From Neodiprion pinetum (Eukaryota > Arthropoda > Insecta > Hymenoptera > Diprionidae), in contig NC_060233.1 of NCBI RefSeq assembly GCF_021155775.2, forward strand, positions 6,304,501-6,368,500: a stretch of DNA of 64,000 bases, read 5' to 3'. Below, piece after piece: positions 35,901 to 50,900 of the stretch. Numbering within the stretch: the stretch's first letter is position 1; each line of letters opens with the position of its first letter. The notes below the pieces were generated by a model. The model was not told the DNA's origin. It saw nothing but the letters and a program-made list of their open reading frames with translations, and ran no database searches. Both the position numbers and the translations under genes were made by a program.

Positions 35901-38900
35901 TGAAAACAAAATGGCACAGATTTTTTTTAATTCCCTTGTTCAATTGGTTGTAAAAGAGCTTTATACGATTTTGAAGTTTAGTAACATTATCGTAACGAAA
36001 GATTGGGATTAATGTTTGGTTTTTATCAATTTGATAATTACTTTGAAGGGACTATAATTTCAAAATATGAACATCTCACGTGATTAACTAAATTTCAGAC
36101 AATCCTAGAAGCGTGAAATAATGGTTTTTTCCTCAATACAAATCGTTCCAATAACGTTACTTCTGCATATCTAATTCGTTGTTGTTAAAATTTAATTACA
36201 ACCTAACGCATACGGTGTTAAAATATGTATATTTTTCTTGCCGCAGTATGTATGAACTAAAAGTTTTTCTCTGGGAATTTACGTATAATTACTATTCTTC
36301 CGAACCTAATTCTACGCTTATTTGTAGTCCCGTGTTTCAAGTTTTTCTACGGCGTTCGCATTATATCGCAGTATTAGTCTACGTTTATTGCCAGGCGGTT
36401 TATGCACAGCAGTGGAAGTGTGAAGGAAACTTGAATGCGCGCTTAGATTTAGGATTTCCCTGGATTTACAGAGATTTTACTTCGTTACTCGGGTACAATG
36501 CCGTATTTAATTACAATCATATATTTACATGTTTAACGTAAGGAATTGTTAATGTTTAAAAAATTAGTGAATAATACGAAAAATTGTGAATCGACGTTGT
36601 ATTATGGACAATATTTATTGTCACTTTCACCCGAGACACCTGGATTTGCTTTCCTGCAATCTGACTCATTCGGTGGCGCAAATGTTTGGCGTGAAAAAAA
36701 AAAATTACGTTAATTGCCTAATCGAGGCCCCTGCACGTTAGGCTTTGATCAATTTCCTGCACAGAACACAACGTACGAAATTTCATTTTAGATCGAACAA
36801 AAACAAGTCCCGTAACGCCTCGGTGATTCAAACTATCTGTAGATGCGTTAATTTAATTTTGATGCGTTATTGCATATTGCGAGAAATACGTTCATCTCAA
36901 TCTTTTCGTAGAATTTTTGCTTTATCGAATTTTTAACACTTGTTATTTTGTACGGAAAGCAAAATATTACTAGACGTATTTTTTGTGCCGCAGGCTTCAA
37001 TCTTTTTCCGAATTAATCCGTACTTCTTATGATTATAATCAGCCCGCCCAAATTAAAAAATAAACATAGGTACAAGCGATTCAAGAACATCGCGTCACTC
37101 GAGTTCCTCTCTGAGAAAAGTCGGACATGTCGACCTCTGTTTCTTCATCTGGAGAATAGGTTTCTCTACATGTGGCTTTGTGCTTTGTTGCAGGCGCGAG
37201 TTTGTTCAACGCGAGACACTTACTTCGCTTTTTCCGCATGCGGTTTATACACGGTTCACTTTCGCTCTCTATGGAATTCACGAACAACGAACGGCGACTC
37301 TGTGATCTAGCAGGGTCTAATTGCGACAGAGCCGGTATAACAACGTTGTTGATTGTTGGGATAAAAATGACATGCGACTTGCGGCATTACGCCTATTATG
37401 CAATGTGAAATGCATGATATTCTGATATACCCGAGTACAATGGAAATCTGGGGCCACAATAGTGTCACCGTCGAAATATCGTAACAACGTACTTCACTGA
37501 GAAAAATTTTATTTGTTACAGTAACTAGGAAAATTGAGTAAAACAGGTGTCGTTGAAAAAACTGTTTGAACATTGTTGGGATTACGAAAAACGAGGTACG
37601 CCTAACCGTTTTGCGCTACAGTCGATCCCTTTTTGGTTATTGCAACGCAAAATCAGATTTAATGTTGCACGAGCATTAAATTTTCGCAACAGTTACAAGA
37701 AGTAAACTGAATTTGCCCGTAAGAATTTTTTTTATATAGTGCTACAAATCACGTTTGCACATGCATGTAAGTATAACGTATTGTGATTTTGAAAAAATAC
37801 CACAGAACAATCAGCTAAATGCCAACCGATTTGAAACACGACGCACAGCAATTTTAGCTCTAATTGAACGACGTTATTGTCATGCATTACTGTGTATACT
37901 GTACCAATTATTCACCAATTGCAATTTGTTGATTCTGGTCGTTCGGTTTTTTTTTCCGATTCAAAATGTTATCTGAAGCATGCATATTGGTTTGATAGTA
38001 CAAAATATGACGTTTTCAATAATCAAACTTGTAAACTTGAATATTAGTCCGGAAGGTCAAAAGCCATCAGGTCAAGGACCTGGACATCCAGAACTACGGA
38101 CCGCTTGTCCTGGAAGTCGAGTTTCACCACGTGGTGGACCTGGAGCGCAGAAACTACGGAGCGCTTGTCCTGGAAGTCGAGATCCACCAGGTCAAGGACC
38201 TGGACATCCAGAACTACGGACCGCTTGTCCTGGAAGTCGAGTTTCACCACGTGGTGGACCTGGAGCGCAGAAACTACGGAGCGCTTGTCCTGGAAGTCGA
38301 GATCCACCAGGTCAAGGACCTGGACATCCAGAACTACGGACCGCTTGTCCTGGAAGTCGAGTTTCACCACGTGGTGGACCTGGAGCGCAGAAACTACGGA
38401 GCGCTTGTCCTGGAAGTCGAGATCCACCAGGTCAAGGACCTGGACATCCAGAACTACGGACCGCTTGTCCTGGAAGTCGAGTTTCACCACGTGGTGGACC
38501 TGGAGCGCAGAAACTACGGAGCGCTTGTCCTGGAAGTCGAGATCCACCAGGTCAAGGACCTGGACATCCAGAACTACGGACCGCTTGTCCTGGAAGTCGA
38601 GTTTCACCACGTGGTGGACCTGGAGCGCAGAAACTACGGAGCGCTTGTCCTGGAAGTCGAGATCCACCAGATCAAGGACCTGGACATCCAGAACTACGGA
38701 CCGCTTGTCCTGGAAGTCGAGTTTCACCACGTGGTGGACCTGGAGCGCAGAAACTACGGAGCGCTTGTCCTGGAAGTCGAGATCCACCAGGTCAAGGACC
38801 TGGACATCCAGAACTACGGACCGCTTGTCCTGGCAGTCGATTTTCACCAGGAAGTGGACCCGGATCGCAGGATCCAGGAGGTAGAGAATCCGATACTCGA

Positions 38901-41900
38901 AATCTGCGTAGCGCGATTCTCATCCGTCCGCTCTACTGCGCGGTTGTTTCCAGACTGAGAAATTCGGCTAGCTGATTTTCGTCTATATAGATCGATGACG
39001 TCAAGGAGAAAAAAATTTTGGGTGACGTCACTTTCTGAACATCCGAGCATTCAAAATTTGGTTTCGAACTTCAATACTATATATGATTAAAGCTACGAAG
39101 TTCATACGGCTTGTGCGCAATTGTGCACGTGGTGTCATCCGTGCCTGCCTACATTTTTAAGAACAGTTTTGTTTTTGTCCAGTTGAATAATTACATACGT
39201 AATATATTCCGTACGCATTGACGTACTTCCGTTGTCACCATATCCGGCAAGGTGCGAGCTGCAGCCACGTAATCAAAAGACATGCGGTGAATCGTATTGA
39301 TGACTTATTTGTTTACGTGTCGATCTCGTAATTGTAAGTATTGTTCTCCTTTTCGCTATTATTTCGTGTATTATTCTACACGTATTCACTTAGTTGTTAT
39401 CTAGACGTGCTTGTAGTATATACATTATACACTGCACATATACATACCTATATTGTTTATAAGCCTGGTCTAAAATAATTGTTCGGTCGTGACGATGTAG
39501 GTTTATGTAACAAAATCACGCAACCATTTGAATTGTGCAAAACGTTTATTGTTTATTCAATTACCCAGCAGTCGATTATGCAAATCATATGCTAATCGGA
39601 TTTTTCAACGTGACGCGTATCTTTTAAGGTTCGGGAATTATATTTTTTATACACCGGATCGATTCGCCTTCATATAATCCTTATGTGTGCAACGAAGATG
39701 CGAATTTTTGGCTGATTGTGAGACAAGTACGTCGGTTTAGGAATTCATTTTTTTCTCTTTATTATGATATTATGCGACACCGTTTATTAATTCTACTACC
39801 AAATCGTAGATGATTGACAAGGTTCGATGAAAATTAGAAATCAAATCACCGGTTACAGGTAATGATATATTTTGGTAAGCTGAGAGCCTTGCTTATGGTG
39901 TTTTCCCATGTGATTATCGCTCGTTCTCGCCGCGGCCCCACGTCGCAAATCATCTTGAACAATGATATAATTGGTGTAGGTCAGATAACCGGCAAATAAC
40001 TGACACGATTGCCTATCTTATAAAGCCTGGAGGATGTGGGTCACAGCAAATTGTGTGCCATCAATCGCGAACGTGTGCGTGCAACGCGTCTTCTTGGCAC
40101 GTGCTTATAAACCTGATGATAACGGTACATACCGTGCAATTCAGCTCTGCCTATTCGCTGTATTGTTACATCCTGCAAGAACGTTCTCTATTCGTTGTAG
40201 AATAAAGTTGAGAGTAAGATTGACCAAAAATAATCGATTTTCGATTAAATCATACGATAAATTACAAAACCACGAATGATATGGTGTACCTGATGATTCG
40301 TTTTTTCATTATGTGATTTTTTATATAATTTTTCAAATCAAAAAGATCAATCCTGTAATAAATTACATGTAAATTTTAGTCATAACGTTTTATAATTTAA
40401 CACGTGATTATTTTACAGTAGGGCAACGACGATGCTTGCGCGGTTTCCGAAACTATGCTAAAGGTGACTCACGATTGGTGTGAAAAAAACTAACTCCCGA
40501 GACACACTTAAGTCTCGATAATAACGAAAGGAAAGATGAATAATACCCGAAGTCGGAATTTGGACACGCGAACTAAAAAATCAGCTACGGCTAGAAGTCG
40601 GAGAACGGTATCAAAATTCTGGAGCTAAAAACGAACTTTTCAACATGGCGGCGTAAAATCATCTTTTAATCGATCTCACTTACTGCCTCGCAATCGAAAC
40701 AAACGGAATCCTCCCCACTGTGAAATTCAAGCTGCAAGTTCAAGCTTACAAAAGCTTAAAAAAAATTTCTCCTACAGCTAACCGACTACTAGCGATAGCG
40801 TAACGACGAAGAGTGCCGAAACTTTCTCTGGACTACCTCAACACGGACCCTTTGCGCCACTTGTTCCATGACGTCACGTACTTGCAAGAACGCGCTACAA
40901 TCGATTCTAGATCATATTCGTCGATTGCGCAATTCATCGCGCATCCACTGTAATGTCCCTAACGTAGAATTTAAGGTTAGGTCGTAGTTTCGTCGTCTGC
41001 GCAACTCCTAAATGGTCCAATGAAGAAGGCTCTGGTGGCATCGCAGAATAAAGAACGTCAAATCCAACGAGCAACGCAAGTTTATCGTTCAATGTCCAAA
41101 ATTTCCGCTTGGGAAATCAACTTGGACTCTCGAGCCGGATAGTGAGCACACGTTCTCAAATGCGCGCAGCGTGTTCTGTGGAAACGTAGAGAAAAAGCCA
41201 AGGGCAAATAGTGGAACGTAGCATTACATGGCGTCGATTCTGCGAGGACGGAAGCGACGAGAGACAAGTAAAAGCGAGACAACGCGCTGTAATCGAGCAT
41301 TTAGAGATTATTGGCAGTCGCAAGTCTCCGACAAAATTGTGTGGCTCGTCTGTCCTTCGCACTGATCTCTGCACTAACTGGACAGTGATCTGGGGACACT
41401 GACAATGAGTGAAACCAAATGAACAGCGCCATTTGTAATTTCTTGGATACAAAGTTTCCGCGGGAAATTGAAATCCATACGCGATCGCCATTTATAAGTG
41501 CATCCGGACACACGGTATAATAGATATAGACATAAGCTCGGTGTCGGTATTCGAACTAAAGCAACAAAAGTATGAATTCGAGACTTGCTGGGAACTATTC
41601 AACTCGGCTCAAGAGGAAACTGAATTGACTGAGGATTCGGAAGAGCATGAAAATGTGTACGAAAAAGAGAGAACGGATTTTGAATAAGAATATTTTTCAA
41701 TAATCGGCAGATTCGACGAGTTCATTGCAATCATGATCGCGCAGAGCGCGTTACCGACGGAGCAGGAGGTGCATTTTTTAAACACTTACGTACCATTTCC
41801 GCGTACAGATTCATCGAGTTTTTCGTGTGCATTTGACAAATGATATTCATTTCATGACGCATTCGATTCGCTGATATTCGCTCGAATGCCTCATTGAGGA

Positions 41901-44900
41901 ACATTCGGAAATTTCACTGTTTAAAAACGGCTTTAATAAATGAGGCTGCCGAGGTAGTTCATTCTTTGGAAATTTTTGACGCAAATTACAACCAAGCATG
42001 GAATACGTTGACAGAGAGATTCGGCAACAAGCGCATCATCGTACAAACGCATGTCAAAGCCATTTTCGAACTGTCACCCGTACACAAGGAGAGCCACGCT
42101 GCATTAAGACACTTACTAGACGGAGTCACGAAACGTCTCAGAGCTCTGAAAGCGTTACATAGTCCTACATATTATTTTCGCAAAATTAAATTCTGCCAGT
42201 AAAACGTGGGAGTAAAGATTGGGAGACCAGCATCAGAAGTTCCAAGTTGCCCACCCTGAAGTAGCTAACGGATTTTCTTTCGCACGGAACGCAAAGTGTA
42301 AAAGATCGATCCAAAAGTTTGCAAGGTGTCCAAGGAACGTTTACAAAGTACCCTATTTGTAATGGAAATCATGACATCTTTGAATACGCAAACTGGGAAC
42401 AACCAAAAAGTTCTACAATATAGACTGTACGTAGTATTAATTTAACAATTTAATAGAAAAAGAACGACTTTGGTAGTTTAATGTAACGTGCTCTAACAGA
42501 AAATGATCTTCCTGTTATGTCATATAACATGTTAGACATGCATTCGAACGTTATACAGGGTAGCGACAATTTTTCAAAAATAGACTTTCGTGTTGAGGAC
42601 CGTGCAGCACATGGGAGGGGATGTCCTTCAAAGGAGTTACTCAGGAAGTTCGAAACAGAACGGATTGCAAAATAAAGAGCATCAAAAACCAACGACGCAA
42701 CTTCGTAATTTAATTTTTGCTGTACCTTAGGGGTGCGACTCACCCCAATTATTTTTGATAAAGTTTATACTATAGTTCCTACCACCAACTATCAACCTGA
42801 ACATGTCTCAAAATAATACCAACCAGAGGTTAAAAAAATATTATCCAACCCGTGTGTATCGTGTTGAATCACTTTGAGGTGTGTGCAGCAAATGTTGATC
42901 AAAATTTTTACATGGGAGATTAACACTTACCATTCAACGATGCAAATTCAAATACCGTCGTAGTGTGAGTTATATTTGATCAATCACAGGCGAAGAATAG
43001 TAAATTCTGCATACCTTCCAGAAATGTTCGCGGTAAGATGCCGAAGTTTTTTTTTTAAGTTGATTATAAATTTCCAGCTGCTTATGCAAATTCTCGCTAA
43101 CAAATGTGACGAACGGTAAATTGAATTGGAGAATGTTGCAAATCTCGATATAACTAAACAGTAGTTCGAGTTTCCGTCACTTTATTGAAACTGCATGTGA
43201 AATATACGTGTTATACTGCCTGGCGAATCAGTCTGCAATAAACTGTAATAACCTCAAGTGAAAATATCCTGATGTAGGTAACAACCTACTGTTATATCCA
43301 TCGCCCAAGCTCATCGGCATAAATTGGTTAACTTTGTTACACGAGTATCTTGATGAAAAAATCAACCAACGGTTTGGTTAATTTTTGAAGGAAAAAGAAA
43401 GTAAGATATTAAAACTTGAAAAGAGGACAAACCTCATCATTGTTCGATATAATAAGTACACATGCCGTTTACTCAGCTAATAGACAGCGAGAGACACGCA
43501 CTTGTAAACTTCACTTTCAGCCTAACGTGTGCCATGGATAATAAATACAAACGCCTTGCGAATTCCGGGCCTTTGTAATAACGTGTAGTACCTACGTACA
43601 AGGCACCACCATAACGCACTTTGCCCACTCATCAAGATACGGCCGCACCCTGACACGCCATCCCGCATTATATTTACAACACTTGCTAACGTAAGTAGGT
43701 AGGTAGGTATAGGTATGCGTATAAAATGAGCGCATTGTTTAACTGCGCAATGAAAAAGGTGCGCATGAAAATCAACGCGAGAGCCCGCATTTATGATTGT
43801 TCCAAGCCCTCGCTAACAATATAAAGTTTCTCTTTTAAACGTAGAATCCGTTTTATTCTACCTTATATACAATATATTCTCGATGCAACGCGGTGTAATG
43901 ATGAACGAAAAAAAAAAAAACATACTAAATACCCACATTCCATTCTGTTACACCAACATTCCACTGGGGACGAGTACGAATAAGCGTCTCTTTTTTGATA
44001 TTCTCACGGAAAGAATGAAAGAACAGCTTTTACTCAAAACTCTAGAAAAACATAGACACGTCAGGTTTTTTGGTAAAATATACTTCGCAAACGTTACATT
44101 AATAGTAAAAAATATAGTTGACACGGATATTTTTGACCAAAAACATGGAGTTTTCACTAAAATCTGCCGTTTTTTTTTTTTTTCTTTTTCTCCGCGCTCC
44201 TAACTTTTTAATTCACACGGGTTGCGATCTTTTACTCGGTTCCTTTAGAATTGCCTCTGCGGTCACAGACGAAGACTGCAGCGTGAAATAAATCCGTCAA
44301 CGACCTTCGTTCGTGAATTGCAATTTGCAACAGGTTCGAATTAAGTGATCACCGTAGCAGATCCGCGGCTTTCCGGACACAGGCCTTAGTTATTGCTGTG
44401 GAATCCATGAGTCACGTACTTTTCCGCGTGAATTGATTCCGCAAATCGAGAATACCGATTATAAACGTACGTGAAACAATGATGGTGGTAGTAATAATTG
44501 ATAATAATAATAACAACAAAGATGGACGTTCGTTACGCACTGACAACAAGGATCTCTAGCGATGTACGTTATCTATGAGTGTGCATGCCTGTATGTGTGT
44601 GTGTGTGTAAAACACATATGCATATGTATACTCCATGCGTGCCCATGCCCCCATTCCGGATTACCTCGAGCTGGTTTCTTGCAGAGAATTATTTTGAAGT
44701 AGTTCCCCTACAGGACGCGTTATACACGTTATACACGTTATACACGTTAATTACCAACACCTGTGTAATACCTCTATCAAAACCGCGTCGCGAGATCAGC
44801 ATCGACGAAGTAGGCTTCGCACGCTATAAGACAACCCAATATCATTATACATATGCGCGCGTAGAAAGTAGCCTGACGGTCACTTGGCAGTGGACAACTT

Positions 44901-47900
44901 TTTTTCACCTAATGTACATATATTATCCAGACACGTGACGAGAGTGCAAAACGATTGAGCCCTTCGCGAATTTGACAACTTAAGGATGTACGCGTGGGTC
45001 GAAATCGTGCCAGGTCAATGAAAATTATAAAAGTTGTTTGCATTTTTATTTTCAAACACCTGAGTGAAATTTCTAAGCGATCGTCCGGATTTATTTTACT
45101 TGTAATTTATTGTAATTTTTTTTATCGATTCTTACGGGAAATTTTCGGGTTGAGAATGTAAAATCATGAAGATTGATTAGGAAAATAAATGTGATATCGT
45201 TAGGACAATCGCTTTGGAATTTTGGGAATGTATTTAAAATAAAGGTGAGAATAATTTGTGTAATTTTCATTGACCCAGCACGATTTTTACCTACACGTCT
45301 GTAGTACGTCCTTAAACAACTCTCGTCGTTAATGTGATTTTAAAAATCATTATAATCAGCACTTCGACGCATGATTGCTGTATAGAATTATCGAATTAGC
45401 TAATCTGCGCAATATTATTTGAACTGCAAACTCTTTGACAAGAAAACATTACAACAAAGAAAGAAAAAATGCATATCGTAATGGAATTATACTGGCTGAA
45501 CGTATAATGAGGGTTCGAATTCGATCCGAGTCGAGTTTACAACAAATTTTATTCGACGAACAGCGTCAGAACTGATTATCCAAGTTCAATACGTGTAACG
45601 AAATAAATAGCTGGAACCTGCTCGTTAATTTTTAGCGTTTAAAGAGAAACAAATTCTTTCGGATCTTCAGCTTTTCGGAAACCTACTTTTCGCATTAACG
45701 ACTTGATTAGGAATTGGATTGGCGCGTATTGAATTTGAAAAATCCGTATAATTCGAGCATAATTTCATCTTTCGAAAAAAAAAAAAAAACGTGAATACAG
45801 GTGCCCGCACGTAGAAAAATTTACGCACGCATTGTGGCTTCTAATTTCACAACCTTACCGTCCGCATTCCAAAGTGTAACTATGTACATTATAAACATTA
45901 CATAGCTATAAATTAGAAAGTGCAACGCCTGTATCGATCGATTCGTGTGTTCACATTTTTATTTATTTTTTTTTATTTTCTTCTTTTTTCTCCAAACACG
46001 TTTTAGAAATTTCCGGCACGCACTCTGAGCAATTTCCTGTTTAAATTCACCTGAGAAAATTGATCCTCCTCAATGCGCGGGATAAAAAATCTATCGATTC
46101 AACCTGCGGCACCATTAGTAAGTGAGTCAATGGGACAAAATGATTTTCACACATACAATTATTGAGAGTTGGTTTAGAAGGCGTGAAGTAGGTACCGCTG
46201 TTCCAACGAAGCAGAGTTTTATTTTATTAATAGGCGGGAATTTTCGAATGGTAAATATAGCTATAGCATAATTAATCGACCATATTTATATATATTTATG
46301 CATATACATATTCAACGACTATACGTGCACATTGCATTCATCCGTGTTAGATTATTTTTTACCGAATATTTTCACTGGCACAATTTTGAAAGCGTCTCAT
46401 GAATTATTCGTTGGGCGTCCCGATGTGACGCGGAATTCAGCAGCAACTGTCTAGCATTGAGAATATAGATATTTGCTGAATACACGCACGCTGTTTTATG
46501 CTCGGGGAGCTCGCGAGCTATGAGGAAAACGTATCGGAATGTCGTATTAGAAAATGACTGCAAAGTTTTTTTAAATGGTCCGTTGAAATACGGCCCAGGG
46601 CTACGAAACGTAACGATCGTCGTTGGAGAATTTCAGGGGCCTTGTAGAAGAAGAGAGGAACGAGGTTCAGAAAATAGATCCAAGAGGACGAAGGCGGCAC
46701 TTCGGTAGGTATATAAGAGAGAACCGGTTTAAGATCTGATTTCGTTCGATTTGAACTCAGGACCGTACAACGCAGAGTCTTAAGTGTATAATTATACGTA
46801 TCTCGTCGTTGTCTATGCACGAGACGATTATTCGTGGTCTGTAAATTCATCCGGCAGACCGAATGTAAACGGAGGAAATGTCTCGTTGTTAATTTCACTG
46901 GCCTGGTTAGCACGCATAATTTTCTGTAATGAAATATGCATAAATCCGTATCGCGTATGCGCTTTTATGCAAATGACGCGATGACCCTTGAAAAACTGTT
47001 ACGAGAACACGTGTTCGAGAAATTTTATATTTGTTTATTATTATTTTTCTTATGGCTGTAGGTTTGTTAATGAAATTCCAGCATTCACTCACCCATTTTT
47101 CCAGGTATGACGTCGAACTGTGTCGGCGCATCGTTGACGAAAACTGGCCTGCTGCAGAGTTCCTGAAAACATTTCAATCCTTTGGGTCATTTATAATATT
47201 ATGCGATATGAGCTAGCAGCATTTTTCACAAATTTTTAAATGAATATTCAGTTGTTTTTTGGTTTTTTTTTTTTCACTATTCTAACAAGTGAAGCTACTT
47301 TCTTGAGCTTAAATTATTTGAAAGTAAATTTTTTCCCAGATAAGATGTTGAAAACTGAGATCGAAAAATCCGAATTTCTGTAAATCTGAATGTATTTATT
47401 TGATTTTTAAAACTATGTTTGAATCGATGAATTATATGTCTAAAATTTCGTTAAAGGAGCGTTAAAAGAAAAGCTGATTCTGATTAAATATCAATGAAAT
47501 TTTTCTACAGGTCAAGTTATCTTCCTGCTTATTTTATGATTTATTCGTAATTAACTAAGAGTTCTGGGAACGAATAATATTAGTTTAAATTTTCCCGTTC
47601 AGTCTCAACTTGACAGATTTATTTTTTTACAATAATAAAGAATAAATCGTAAGTTTCGAACTCTCTTTTCTGTCAATTGAGGTCATTGAGCTTCATATTC
47701 ACAAAAATTTATACATTCGTTTGGATTTTTTTCCCACTGAAAAACTAAACGTTTTAAAGTTTCAACATTTCGTTCAGTTTTGAACCATCAAGTAACGAAC
47801 TTCAACGATGATTTGGAATTCGATGGAGTACCACAAGTACGCAGAAGTGTGTCTAACAATAAGAGAATGATTTTTGCGTCGACAGAATCAGAGTTGAAAT

Positions 47901-50900
47901 AAATTCCTCAGACACCTGTGTTACCTGCCCAGATCGCTTTTCTATAGACGGAAGGTGAAACCTGTTGTTTCGCCAATGATTGTCGTCTCAAGCTTTTTAC
48001 CCAGCTTTATTCATCCGCATTATAGTACGCGGGAAGCAGACGGTACATTCTTTGAATAATTTACGTCCTCCATTCGTAATGGCGAACGTAACGATTTGCA
48101 AAAGCTGCGACAGTACGATAAGAATGGTAGAAAAATTGAACAGGGGAATAACGAATGATAAATATTGGCCTCGGTAAATGCGTTGTTTCTAAAAGAAACG
48201 TTAAGGTTTTTTTTATTCTTCTCTTGAATTGAGACAAAAACACATCTCTCAACCAGTCGATCTTCATAAATCTGCAGAAATTAGTTCATCGCAGAAGGTC
48301 CTTACAAGGTTTCAGGACGGGCGTTTTACCGATCTGCGGTATCAAGCAAAATGTTCAAGGTATCGGTAAGAAAATTGGCCAAGGTGACGAAGAAGGCATT
48401 AAATTAATATATGTATAGCGCTATAGGAATTTGACGATGAATCGAAAACCACGAATTGGTGCTAACGAAGTCGCCGGTCGAATGTGACATTTACAGCTCA
48501 TCAATAAACCGCGTTTACAATATCGGGGGTTTTATTTTGAATATACGTTGCTGGTTGAACGATATATTCATGTACATAATTAACCGGTTATTCGCCGTGC
48601 ATTAACGACTATTCGGTATATATTATACATTTGTAAACGAATTCAAGAAAAAGGAGCGAAATTACCAGAAGCTTGAAAAAAACATTACACCGATGCTTGG
48701 AGAAGAATAAAATAAATGCACCTCGATAAGAAAAATAATTATCAGTGAATTTTTTTACACTATCCTATGGCTGGACTTAAAAGAGGTGCAATTTAACCCT
48801 TTCGGTCACACATCTTTCAACTCGATATTTTCCCTTGAATTTTGTTCCTCGGGGGTTTTATCGGGTCGCCAATCACGAATCTGAACTCAAAATTTGATCA
48901 TTTTATAAATCCAAGATGTAAATAAATTATGCCACGGAAAATTTTTATGTGGGACGCTGAGAATCGCAGTCTAGCAAACTGAAAGGGTTAAAAGTCGACC
49001 AAAATCGTTGACGGTGCAAGAAAATAATAATAATAACAACAATAATAATAATAGAAATAATAATAAGAAAAGAAGAACCCCAACGTAAAAAGTGATTCAA
49101 AGTTATTTTTGCCAGTCAAGCTGGTTCAATTAGTATCATATTATTCACGAGGTTAATATTGGTTCAACGGTAAGCAAGTATAGCTGTACAGTTCTTATGG
49201 CTGATTTTCTTGATCCGTGACTCGGCAAAACGTCGCGTCGTCTCGCCATCCGTGACAGTCACGGGAGCTGCTCGCTTTGGCGTTGGGTTAATGGTGACAA
49301 TAGGTAAAAATCCGCCGAAATCACACGGTGGATTCCAATCAGGCTTAAAAAAAAAAAAAAGCTATGTGATTTTGTCGGCTTTGCGAAATTTTTTGATTGA
49401 TCGTTATTACCGTTTTTGACGTCACGTTCCAATAAAGAATTTTAAATTAGGCCTGTCCTAGTTGCGGTAATAGCGCCATGAAAATTGAGCAATTTACAGA
49501 CAATTTACTTCAATGAAACACGCTAAACGTATTCGATTTTTCGATTCTACATATACGGGTTGATGTTGTTTGGGCGTTGATTTGTGCAAAAAAAGGAAAA
49601 AAACGTCATTGCAGTTATATTTTTGCGGTGAAGAATTCTTCGCGAGTTATAATTATTAGCATAATTATCCAAAATTGATTGTTTCAGTTTCGTAATATTT
49701 GAAATGTTTATAGAAAATTTTGACGTGTTTCTGTATATCCTGCAAACGTATTTGCATGTCGCTACCCGTGACACGCAATATCTGATATTATTTGAAGCAC
49801 GTGTACGAGTTACTTCCGGACCGGAAACCGTAACCGTTACGAGCAGAGACCGTCTGACGAATCGACTGATCAATCAGCAACCTAATAGTTATTATAAGAG
49901 CTTGGCCAGTCACTCGGAAAAAGTGAAACTGCAAGGCTGAGATCACTTTGTGACTCCAATCGTCAAAAGATTTCGTAAACATTATTCACCGCAAGACCTT
50001 CGCCGGCTCGAGACTTCCGGTCGTTTATAGTAGCTGCCTTTGGATACCTCCAGCTATTATTTAGAGATCGGTGCACCTTAAAATTGGTCACGCAAACAAA
50101 AGAAAAAAAAAAAAAAAGTTTAAATATCGTAATGGGTTTCACAATTCAGTCACTACTGATACGATACCGAAAATTTTAGTCCATTTCGCGTAATGGTAGA
50201 AATTATTTTCATAAATATTCAATCCGTCAAACCGACAAACGAAATCATTCGTTTGAGGTGCTTTTATAATTTATTAACCATGAAAAATTATTTGTTGATG
50301 CTACAGTGGTGTGGGGAAAGTATTTATCAGTAATTAGACGCGGTTGCCGTAAACCTCCGAGTACCTACAATTTCCTCTCGTAAATTTAAACGGTTGAATC
50401 AACTACTTCGTGTAGTTTCTCACTTCGTTTGAGTATACAATCTGGCTTGAACCTACATTTGTACATTTTTTCTTTTTGTTATTAATTATACGAAAGTACA
50501 GATATATGAATACCGGGATAATCTCTTGAAGCTTGAAAATCGACCGCGCATGCGCCAAATAAATCAATCTCATTGGTCGGCGAAATCTTCCCGCAGCGAT
50601 ATTCTTGTCTGCGATGCAGGCGGGCCAACCTACGCAAAATGTGTGCGTTCGAAGTTTCAAACAGCATAAGCGTTAAATTCCGACCGTTCTTTGAAGAATC
50701 GACTTTCCGACCCGATAACGAAATGCTTCCCAAACCTTTCCGAGTCGCTGCCTCAATTATTTGAGATTCTAACCTCGAAAATTCGTATCAACTACATCGC
50801 TGGCAGAAACAGTTTGACAGCTGAAACTCGGGATGGCCAGCCTGCGCGAACAGCCGATAAAACTCGCTCATGCGCAGTTGCTTTTAAAGTTTCAAGAGAT

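Larger units (their letters stand above)
35597..47092 (-). other. calpain-C intron 3 (11.5 kb), rich in mobile DNA
   Basis: It contains the 180-bp inverted-repeat element at 35981, minisatellite element B at 37703-39087, the BEL/Pao relic at 41535-42435, the 10-mer repeat at 44718 and the 336-bp element at 44980. Between these I see no conserved coding segment. Confidence 0.65.

Noticed and set aside
37980..38975. 331-aa Pro/Gly-rich, collagen-looking open frame
   Set aside because: It is the third plus frame of minisatellite B, with all other plus frames open too; there is no true Gly-X-Y periodicity.
50573..50764. Small frames shared between the two family 2 elements
   Set aside because: They recur only because the elements are repeats, overlap frames on the other strand, and one is broken by an indel between copies.
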